From Paenibacillus sp. (lineage in GTDB: Bacteria > Bacillota > Bacilli > Paenibacillales > Paenibacillaceae), in assembly GCA_029256665.1 (NCBI GenBank), contig JAQSXN010000038.1, positions 1 through 12,405 of the forward strand: DNA of 12,405 nucleotides. Reading direction: 5' to 3'. A program made the position numbers and the translations under genes. Shown in pieces: positions 6,616-12,405 of this stretch (position 1 is its first letter; each line of letters starts with the position of its first letter). Under the pieces are notes generated by a model, which searched no databases, was not told the DNA's origin, and saw nothing but the letters and a program-made list of their open reading frames with translations.

Positions 6616-7467
6616 ATGTTGCCGCTAGTGTATTATTACAAGGATATGATGGAAGCCGACTTCCCGTTTAAGCTGGAGCTCCGAAGCAAACAGACGATGA
6701 ATCGCGTCTATCATGCGCACGAGCACTTGCAGCTCTGTTATATCACGCGCGGCATGTGCGTCCATCATGTGGCGGGTCAAGCCCATACTCTCGTCAAAGG
6801 AGACCTCATCGCCATCCCGCCGTTTCTGGCCCATCGCCTTGAGATGCTGGAGGAAGAGGAGCTCGAGCTGGTGCAGATCGATTATATGCCGATCGTGCTG
6901 GGCGAAGGCGAGGACGATCTGATGCTTCCGCTATTTCCGAAGATCCGGATTTCTCCCCGCAACCAAGTGCTGATCGAACAACTGATAACCAATATGAAGG
7001 CAGAGCACGACAAGCGCGAAGAAGGTTATCGCCAAGTGATCAAGGGAGATCTACTTAAGCTGATCGTGACGTTGTTTCGCGAAAGCAAAGCGGATGCAGG
7101 CCCGGAGAACAACGGAGAAGATGCTCGCGGGATAAAGGATAGCGGCGATTCGCGGCTGCTGCTGACGGAAACGGTGCGATATATCGAAGACAACGCGCAT
7201 TTGCCATTGTCGCTGGAGGATATGGCGCGCCGGGCCGCGCTGTCTCCGAATTACTTCAGCTACGTATTCAAAGTGCTCAAGGGCCAGACGTTCGTGCAAT
7301 TCGTCAACGATCTCCGCGTCCGGCGCGCGATCGATCTGCTCGTCGGAACCGATTGGAGCACGACGGCGATCGGCTTCGAAGCGGGATTCAACAACACGAG
7401 CCACTTCCATCGCGTGTTCAAGAAGGCGACGGGGCTGACGCCGATGCAATACCGGAGCGGACAATGA
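6616..7467 (+). CDS. AraC family transcriptional regulator
   Basis: A 283-residue AraC/XylS regulator. The N-terminal cupin sensor includes YHAHEHLQLCYITRG and GDLIAIPPFLAHRLE. The C-terminal double helix-turn-helix (about residues 188-282) contains LSLEDMARRAALSPNYFSYVF and a second helix pair ending IGFEAGFNNTSHFHRVFKK, then ATGLTPMQYR. ATG 6616 is preferred to the GTG at 6571 because a perfect extended -10 at 6560-6568 would start the transcript after that GTG. AAAGGG (6597-6602) lies 13 bp upstream of the ATG, slightly long. It stands between another AraC gene and the epimerase/dehydrogenase pair, so it may control that pair. It differs clearly from both other AraC proteins here, so it is not a recent duplicate. 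Confidence 0.9.
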   Translation: MLPLVYYYKDMMEADFPFKLELRSKQTMNRVYHAHEHLQLCYITRGMCVHHVAGQAHTLVKGDLIAIPPFLAHRLEMLEEEELELVQIDYMPIVLGEGEDDLMLPLFPKIRISPRNQVLIEQLITNMKAEHDKREEGYRQVIKGDLLKLIVTLFRESKADAGPENNGEDARGIKDSGDSRLLLTETVRYIEDNAHLPLSLEDMARRAALSPNYFSYVFKVLKGQTFVQFVNDLRVRRAIDLLVGTDWSTTAIGFEAGFNNTSHFHRVFKKATGLTPMQYRSGQ

Positions 7468-7539
7468 GCATCGCAGGCCAGGTTCGTATAAAATGCAAGA
7501 CGCGACAGTATAATCGTACAATCATTTCGCTGGCCTCCG

Positions 7540-7565
7540 TTGTATAGTCTAGGTACGATACTAGA
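7540..7565 (+). promoter_or_regulatory. Promoter-like TATAGT and inverted repeat before the epimerase gene
   Basis: TATAGT (7543-7548) is a 5/6 -10 match, 45 bp before the start at 7588, with no recognisable -35, as expected for an activator-dependent promoter. An inverted repeat, TCTAGGTA-CGA-TACTAGA (7548-7565, one bulged G), overlaps it downstream. The sequence GTATAGTCNANGTA is repeated upstream of the GH127-like gene (from 10478). Another TATAAT stands at 7509-7514 without a -35. Confidence 0.35.
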
Positions 7566-7587
7566 TTAGCAGACGGAGGTTTTTGAT

Positions 7588-8442
7588 TTGGGAGAAATAC
7601 GATTGGCTTACAGCTCGCTCCCGTGCGACGGCTGGAGCCTGGAGGATCATCTCGACAATTGCCGGCGCAACGGCTTTGCCGGCATCGAGTTCCGCGAGGA
7701 TCCGCAAGGTCTTGTTTATGCGGGGATGCCTGTGGCGGAAGCCCGTGCAATCGGAGAAGCTTTGCGGGAGGCGGGCATAGCGGCCACGGACATCGGCACG
7801 GGCGTGTGCTTCCGCGGGGTAGAGGACGAGAGCGGAGGACTTGCTCATCTCGAGGCCGCGGCACGGCTGGCCGAGGCAATCGGAGCTCGGGGGCTCCGCG
7901 TGTTTCTGGGGAACTTCGCCGTCCGGCACGACGCGCCTAAAGCGCCGATCAGCCATGAAGGCATCGTGCAGCGGTTGCGGGACGCTTGCGATATCGCCGC
8001 CGTGCATGGCCGCGAAATATGGCTGGAGACGCATAACGAATACGCGACGGGAGCGGTGATCCGTCCTTTGCTGGACGAAGTCGGCCGTTTGAACTTCAAG
8101 GTCATCTATGATATCTTGCATCCGCTGGAAGACGGAGAGGACATCCGGGACACGATCAGGCTGTTAGGCGGCGATTGCGCGCACGTTCATCTGAAGGACG
8201 GCGTCAGGTCCGCCGATCCGGTTGACCACGATTGGATTTATACGCTGTTCGGCCAAGGCGAAGCCCCGATTGGGGAAATCGTCGCTCTGCTTCGGGAGAG
8301 CGGCTTCGAGGGTCATTATTCGCTGGAATGGGAAACGAAGTGGCGCAAGGAGCTTCAAGCGCCGGGGATGGAAGCGGAGAAAGTATTTCCCGAATATGCG
8401 AGAATCATGAACGCGCTCGAACCAGGAGGTCATCATCGATGA
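7588..8442 (+). CDS. Sugar phosphate isomerase/epimerase (xylose isomerase-like TIM barrel)
   Basis: A 284-residue protein of the AP endonuclease 2/xylose isomerase-like TIM-barrel family, in which a bound divalent metal helps isomerise or epimerise ketoses, inositol derivatives or sugar acids. Candidate metal ligands fall at the expected strand ends: E147 (WLETHNE), D175 with H178 (IYDILHP), H201 (HVHLKDG) and E247 (YSLEWE). This is the Glu-Asp-His-Glu arrangement known from tagatose 3-epimerase-type enzymes. Start TTG 7588 has GGAGGT (7575-7580) 7 bp upstream. Its stop codon overlaps the ATG of the following dehydrogenase by four bases, so the two are co-translated and likely act on the same pathway. 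The sugar cannot be assigned. Confidence 0.88.
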   Translation: MGEIRLAYSSLPCDGWSLEDHLDNCRRNGFAGIEFREDPQGLVYAGMPVAEARAIGEALREAGIAATDIGTGVCFRGVEDESGGLAHLEAAARLAEAIGARGLRVFLGNFAVRHDAPKAPISHEGIVQRLRDACDIAAVHGREIWLETHNEYATGAVIRPLLDEVGRLNFKVIYDILHPLEDGEDIRDTIRLLGGDCAHVHLKDGVRSADPVDHDWIYTLFGQGEAPIGEIVALLRESGFEGHYSLEWETKWRKELQAPGMEAEKVFPEYARIMNALEPGGHHR

Positions 8443-9440
8443 GAACGTTAATCGGCATATCGAACGGCGAATTAATGAATATGTTTTATCCGGAGGCCGT
8501 GCTGGATAAGCTGCGCGCCTTCTCGGAGGTAGACTGCCTGGAAGTCGGGAGTCATGTATCCAGCGAGCAACTGGCGGAAATGATCGAACCTTACGATGCC
8601 TATATTTCGTCCTGGGGATCTCCCCGCGTGACGGCCGAAGTCGCCGCCAAGGCGCCGAATTTGAAGTATATCGGCCATACGGCAGGTACGGTCGTGGCGG
8701 TAGTGAACGACGATATTTACGATACGAATATTCAGGTGGCAAGCGCGAATCACGTGCTCGCGAAGTCGACCGCCGAATCGGCCGTCGCGCTGATGATGGC
8801 CGGCGCCTGGAATCTTCGCGGCTACGCCTCGCGGCTGCAACGGGGAGAGTGGAGCCATAATGCAGGCGAGACCGTCATCGGCTTAAGCGGCCAGACGATC
8901 GGCTTGATCGGCTTTGGCGAAATATCGCGCAACGTCATCTCGTTTCTCCGCGGATTCCCCGTCCGAGTCCTGCTGCATTCGCGTTACTGCGCGCCGGAGC
9001 AAGCCGCCGAGCTAGGCGTCGAGCTGACCGGTCTGGACGAGCTGTTGTCGACCAGCGACATCGTATCGCTGCACAGCACATGGACGAAGTCGACCGAAGG
9101 GATGATCGGCGAGCGCGAGCTTGCGCTTCTTAAGGACGGCGCTTTGTTCGTCAATACGGCCCGCGCTCAGATCATCGACGAGGGGGCGTGGATAACCGAG
9201 CTTCGCAAGGGCCGGATCTATGCGGCCATCGACGTGTACCATAAGGAACCGCTGCCGGCGGACAGCCCCCTGCTGCAGCTCGACAACGTCTTATGCGTGC
9301 CGCATATCGGCGGCTTTGCCAGACATTACAAGACCGCCATGGGGACTTTCGTGATCGAGGACTTAAAACGGTTCGTCGACGGCGGCAAGCCGATCGGACT
9401 GGTGACGCGCGAGGACTACAAACGATTGACGGCATACTGA
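8439..9440 (+). CDS. D-isomer-specific 2-hydroxyacid dehydrogenase family protein
   Basis: A 333-residue NAD(P)-dependent dehydrogenase like phosphoglycerate, hydroxypyruvate and glyoxylate reductases, which interconvert 2-keto and D-2-hydroxy acids. The cofactor-binding loop is GLIGFGEIS (G158, G160, with Ser163 in place of the usual third Gly). The catalytic triad reads R242 (VNTARA), E270 (DVYHKEPLP) and H289 (VPHIGG), at nearly the spacing of E. coli SerA (240/269/292). There is no C-terminal ACT domain. ATG 8439 has AGGAGGT (8424-8430) 8 bp upstream and overlaps the epimerase stop as ATGA. The frame stays open upstream to 8232, but that part lies inside the epimerase gene. The 2-keto or hydroxy acid substrate is unknown; a sugar-derived acid is inferred from context. 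Confidence 0.92.
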   Translation: MRTLIGISNGELMNMFYPEAVLDKLRAFSEVDCLEVGSHVSSEQLAEMIEPYDAYISSWGSPRVTAEVAAKAPNLKYIGHTAGTVVAVVNDDIYDTNIQVASANHVLAKSTAESAVALMMAGAWNLRGYASRLQRGEWSHNAGETVIGLSGQTIGLIGFGEISRNVISFLRGFPVRVLLHSRYCAPEQAAELGVELTGLDELLSTSDIVSLHSTWTKSTEGMIGERELALLKDGALFVNTARAQIIDEGAWITELRKGRIYAAIDVYHKEPLPADSPLLQLDNVLCVPHIGGFARHYKTAMGTFVIEDLKRFVDGGKPIGLVTREDYKRLTAY

Positions 9441-9500
9441 CGAAGGCGCGAGCGGCAGCCGGTATACTTATGCATGCGCGACGACAGCCGGCCTGGCCGT

Positions 9501-10355
9501 CTACTGCCGGAATTGCTTCCGGAACGCATTCGGACGTTGACCGGTCTGTTTGACGAAGCAGCGGACGAAATAAGGGAACGATCCAAAGCCCGTTGCTTCG
9601 GCAATAGCGCCGACGGGGTCATTGGTTCGGATGAGCAGCCGCTTGGCTTGCCCAATCCGGTAACGGATCAAATAGTCGAGCGGCGTACAGCCGAACGTCT
9701 GCTTCATGCACAGCGAGATATAATTTTCGTGAAAATGCACGTTTTGGGACAACCGCTCATACGAGACGGGTTCCCGGTAATGATTGCGCAAATAGAGTGC
9801 CGCCGCTTCCGCGATCAGGAACTGGCGGCTCTTTGGCATATGATCGCCTTCTTCCCTTAAAGCAAGAAGCAGCTCTTGGAATGCCGTCTGCTGCTTCCAC
9901 TTCGCTTCGGCCGTGTTCTGCCGCTGGCAAGACAGGATTTCCCGAATAATGGCGATCGCTCGATCCGGCTGCGCCAGATGCGCCGACTTGGGGATATAGA
10001 AGGAAAACGTCTCGATATGCGCGTAGGGCTCAACAGATTGCGATAGGTCAACGGGCTGCTGCTCCCGTACTTCCGTCCAATACCCCAGCGTCTGGAAGTG
10101 GAGCCAATAGAAATGGGTTTCCTCGCGGCATGGCATGACGGTCCGATGCGCGGCATCGGGCCGCAGAATGACGAAATGATGGTCCGAAAGACGATATTCC
10201 GTCTCGTTCTCCGCCAGCACGAGCTCCCCCTTCGTAACGTAGATCAAATCAAATACGCCGATATTGGCGCGGTCGGGGTGAGTTCTGCCCGGCGTGTAGG
10301 TATCTTCGCCGCCAACCGTGAAGTGCGGCATGGGGGGAGCGATAAAATGCAGCAT
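9501..10355 (-). CDS. AraC family transcriptional regulator divergent from the GH127-like gene
   Basis: A 284-residue AraC/XylS regulator. The N-terminal cupin sensor includes IGVFDLIYVTKGELVL and FVILRPDAAHRTV. The C-terminal double helix-turn-helix spans about residues 190-284, with VSYERLSQNVHFHENYIS, CTPLDYLIRYRI and GFGSFPYFVRCFVKQTGQRP. Start ATG 10355 has AAAGGGG (complement of 10367-10373) 11 bp upstream. A possible promoter reads TTGATA (complement of 10411-10416), a 17-bp gap and TACGGT (complement of 10388-10393). It is transcribed away from the glycoside hydrolase gene and converges with the dehydrogenase gene; the 60-bp gap between their stops has GC-rich complementary segments but no U-run. 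The divergent layout makes it the likely activator of the hydrolase gene. Confidence 0.92.
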   Translation of the reverse strand: MLHFIAPPMPHFTVGGEDTYTPGRTHPDRANIGVFDLIYVTKGELVLAENETEYRLSDHHFVILRPDAAHRTVMPCREETHFYWLHFQTLGYWTEVREQQPVDLSQSVEPYAHIETFSFYIPKSAHLAQPDRAIAIIREILSCQRQNTAEAKWKQQTAFQELLLALREEGDHMPKSRQFLIAEAAALYLRNHYREPVSYERLSQNVHFHENYISLCMKQTFGCTPLDYLIRYRIGQAKRLLIRTNDPVGAIAEATGFGSFPYFVRCFVKQTGQRPNAFRKQFRQ

Positions 10356-10387
10356 GTTTGGTCTGGCCCCTTTGCTCGATTTTCTCC

Positions 10388-10416
10388 ACCGTAACAGATT
10401 GTTAGTCGCCTATCAA
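10388..10416 (-). promoter_or_regulatory. Possible promoter of the minus-strand AraC gene
   Basis: On the minus strand TTGATA (10411-10416, 5/6) is followed after 17 bp by TACGGT (10388-10393, a weak -10). The predicted transcript begins about 25 bp before the start codon at 10355, near the ribosome site. Confidence 0.4.
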
Positions 10417-10475
10417 GATGTTGTAATCGGATAATTATTGGTTGCGTCAGGCTCTCCGCCGACAAGGTCCCGGGG

Positions 10476-10484
10476 TGGTATAGT
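10476..10484 (+). promoter_or_regulatory. Extended -10-like promoter of the GH127-like gene
   Basis: TGGTATAGT gives a TG-n extended -10 with TATAGT (10479-10484, 5/6), 62 bp before the start at 10547, and no recognisable -35. It belongs to the sequence GTATAGTCNANGTA that also stands before the epimerase gene (from 7542). The weak -35 fits control by the divergent AraC protein. An 8-bp palindrome, ATGCGCAT (10503-10510), lies downstream. Confidence 0.45.
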
Positions 10485-10546
10485 CGAAGTATGTCAGCGC
10501 CTATGCGCATACATCTATACGATTTGCGATAAGGAGAGAGATCGAT

Positions 10547-12405
10547 ATGACGTTGAAACTAACCGCATTCGAAGCATTGCCGCTGGGAGCGATCAAGCCA
10601 TCGGGATGGCTGAAGGAGCAGCTCCGCATTCAAGCCAACGGCTTAACGGGGCATCTGGAGGAGCACTGGGGCGACGTTGGCCCGGACAACGGCTGGATCG
10701 GGGGCAACGGCGAAAGCTGGGAGCGGGGTCCCTATTATTTGGACGGCTTGCTGCCGCTTGCGTATTTGCTGGAGGACGAGACGCTGATCGCCAAGGCGAA
10801 CCGCTGGGTGGAATGGTCGCTGGCGAGCCAGCGCGACGATGGCAAGTTCGGTCCGGAACGGATCAAGACGGTCGGCCAAGACGCGGAGGGGGAGCAAGAC
10901 TGGTGGCATTACATGATTATGCTGAAGGTTATGATCCAACACCAAGAGGCGTCGGGAGATGAACGGATCGAGCCGTTCCTGACCAAGTTCTTTCGGTACG
11001 TGCGTTCTTCCATCGAAGCCCGTCCGCTGCACGGATGGGCGAAGACGCGCGGAGCGGAGATGCTGTTATGCATCGTCTGGCTGTACAAGCGGACGGAAGA
11101 GGCATGGCTGCTGGAGCTGGCGGATATCGTGGCCAAACAAACGACGGATTGGAGCGATATTCTGCACGATTTTCCCTTCTGGCGCAAGGTGGAGCAATGG
11201 GACTGGACGACGCATGTCGTTAACGTGGCGATGGGCGTAAAAACGCCTGGCGTATTGTACGAGCTGGGAGGCGACGAGCGAGAGCTGGCGGCGGTCCATC
11301 GCGGCATCGATTCGCTGATGACGTACCATGGGCAAGCGCACGGCATGTTCTCGGGCGACGAGTGGCTGTCGGGCACAAGTCCAAGCCAAGGCGTCGAACT
11401 CTGCGCGGTAGTCGAATATATGTTCACGATGGAGCAGTTGACGCGCGTCTTCGGCGAGGGTCGGTTCGGCGATATATTGGAGAAGGTTGCCTTTAACGCG
11501 TTGCCCGCGGCCATTTCCGCCGATTGGACATCCCATCAGTACGATCAACAGGTCAATCAGATCGTATGCAACGTAGCCCCGCGCGAATGGAGCAACGGCC
11601 CCGACGCCAACTTGTTTGGTCTTGAGCCCCACTTCGGCTGCTGCACGGCGAACATGCATCAAGGCTGGCCCAAGCTGACTTCCCATCTATGGATGAGGGA
11701 TCATGATGGCGGGCTGGCCGCCGTATCGTATGCGCCTTGCGCGGTCACGACGGTTGTCGGCTCCGGCGTTGCCGCCGAGCTTCGCGTAAGCGGACAATAT
11801 CCGTTTCGCGACCGGGTAACGATCGGGATCGCGCTTGCGAGAGCGGAGACCTTTGCGATCTCGCTACGGATTCCGGCGTGGTGCAAGGCCGCTCGAATTC
11901 GGATCAACGGCGCCGAAGCGGAGTGGAGCGTAGAGAAAGGGTATGCGAAGATTCGGCGACAATGGAACAGCGGCGACGAGATCGAGCTGGAGCTGCCGAT
12001 GGAGGCCGTTATGTCGACGCGCAACTTGTATGCGTCAAGCGTGGAGCGGGGACCTCTCGTGTATGTTTTGCCCATTGGGGAAAACTGGCAAAAAATCAGA
12101 GCGCGGGAGATGTTCCACGATTGGGAGCTGTACCCCGCCTCGCCTTGGAAATATGGCCTGATCGCCGGAACCGGATTCGAGGTCATTGAATCCGAGCTGC
12201 CCGAGCAGCCTTTCATGGCATCGCAAGCTCCCGTCAAGCTAAGGGCTCAAGGACAGCTGGTCGCCGATTGGCGAATGGAGGGCAACAACGCGGGCACCCC
12301 GCCGATTTATCCCGATACGGCAGGGCAACCGATCGAACCGCTGGAGCTTGTTCCGTACGGAAGCGCCAAGCTAAGGATCGGCGAATTCCCGCTGATCGGC
12401 CAGCG
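10547..12405 (+). CDS. GH127-like (DUF1680) glycoside hydrolase, putative beta-L-arabinofuranosidase (3' end missing)
   Basis: The reading frame is open for 619 codons and runs off the right edge. It matches the DUF1680/GH127 type, an alpha-barrel domain followed by beta-sandwich domains; the known Bifidobacterium enzyme HypBA1 is 658 residues. That enzyme uses a Zn site of one Glu and three Cys, with one Cys as nucleophile. The same elements are visible: E284-L-C286 (GVELCAVVEY) and the adjacent pair C365-C366 (HFGCCTANMHQ); E272 (SGDEWLSG) is a candidate acid/base. There is no signal peptide, so it should act in the cytoplasm on imported oligosaccharides. ATG 10547 has AAGGAG (10531-10536) 10 bp upstream. 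The N-terminus (LGAIKPSGWLKEQL, GNGESWERGPYYLDG) is typical of a Paenibacillus-type branch whose substrate has not, to my knowledge, been shown. Family is confident, specificity is not. Confidence 0.85.
   Translation, partial: MTLKLTAFEALPLGAIKPSGWLKEQLRIQANGLTGHLEEHWGDVGPDNGWIGGNGESWERGPYYLDGLLPLAYLLEDETLIAKANRWVEWSLASQRDDGKFGPERIKTVGQDAEGEQDWWHYMIMLKVMIQHQEASGDERIEPFLTKFFRYVRSSIEARPLHGWAKTRGAEMLLCIVWLYKRTEEAWLLELADIVAKQTTDWSDILHDFPFWRKVEQWDWTTHVVNVAMGVKTPGVLYELGGDERELAAVHRGIDSLMTYHGQAHGMFSGDEWLSGTSPSQGVELCAVVEYMFTMEQLTRVFGEGRFGDILEKVAFNALPAAISADWTSHQYDQQVNQIVCNVAPREWSNGPDANLFGLEPHFGCCTANMHQGWPKLTSHLWMRDHDGGLAAVSYAPCAVTTVVGSGVAAELRVSGQYPFRDRVTIGIALARAETFAISLRIPAWCKAARIRINGAEAEWSVEKGYAKIRRQWNSGDEIELELPMEAVMSTRNLYASSVERGPLVYVLPIGENWQKIRAREMFHDWELYPASPWKYGLIAGTGFEVIESELPEQPFMASQAPVKLRAQGQLVADWRMEGNNAGTPPIYPDTAGQPIEPLELVPYGSAKLRIGEFPLIGQ

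Noticed and set aside
8232..8438. Upstream extension of the dehydrogenase reading frame
   Set aside because: It is inside the epimerase gene; AGGAGGT at 8424-8430 and the ATGA overlap fix the start at 8439.
9452..9500. GC-rich inverted segments CGGCAGCCGG / CCGGCCTGGCCG between convergent stops
   Set aside because: Pairing is imperfect and no U-run follows on either strand, so it was not called a terminator.
10909..11686. Two open frames of about 200 codons antisense to the GH127-like gene
   Set aside because: The plus-strand frame carries conserved family motifs throughout; the antisense frames show none.
1..12405. CRISPR arrays, tRNA/rRNA genes, insertion sequences, toxin-antitoxin or phage-defence genes
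   Set aside because: No spaced repeats, cloverleaf or rRNA-like sequence, transposase motifs or defence domains were seen on either strand.

Overview
The window looks like a chromosomal segment from a Gram-positive, moderately GC-rich Bacillota, most likely a Paenibacillaceae member (Paenibacillus or Cohnella type). The reasons are strong AAGGAGG-type ribosome sites, frequent TTG/GTG starts, sigma-A-type promoters, a lipoprotein iron-siderophore receptor with a Bacillus-type Fur box, and several AraC regulators next to sugar-degrading genes. This placement is inference from style and gene content, not from a marker gene. No rRNA, tRNA, CRISPR array, insertion sequence or phage gene was seen.

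Region 1 (1-2000) is iron uptake. The 3' part of a Btr-like regulator (AraC helix-turn-helix fused to a siderophore-binding domain) is followed by a siderophore-binding lipoprotein. Between them lie a sigma-A-type promoter and a 17/19-match Fur box. A Rho-independent terminator closes the unit, so the permease and ATPase must be encoded elsewhere. The regulator's sensor domain and the lipoprotein are clearly homologous.

Region 2 (2100-4405) holds a cytoplasmic-looking serine hydrolase of the beta-lactamase/esterase class and a YitT-family membrane protein with its own well-matched promoter. A terminator hairpin that could work in both directions follows.

Region 3 (4415-12405) looks like a carbohydrate-catabolism island. 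It contains a Gfo/Idh/MocA oxidoreductase (minus strand), divergent from an AraC regulator that appears to start at CTG, and then a second AraC regulator. Next come a TIM-barrel sugar isomerase/epimerase and a D-2-hydroxyacid dehydrogenase, which overlap by ATGA and so form a coupled pair. A third AraC regulator on the minus strand is divergent from a GH127-like (DUF1680) glycoside hydrolase that runs off the right edge with its Cys/Glu metal-site motifs intact. The TIM-barrel gene and the hydrolase share a GTATAGTCNANGTA sequence upstream.

A working model (inference) is that the hydrolase releases a plant-derived sugar, possibly L-arabinofuranose or a related residue. The epimerase and the two NAD(P)-type dehydrogenases would process a sugar or sugar-acid intermediate, with the three AraC proteins sensing ligands. 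The substrate cannot be read from the sequence. I found no clearly novel system. The best leads are the uncharacterised dehydrogenase/epimerase route, the divergent GH127-like enzyme, the CTG start and the receptor-derived regulator pair.
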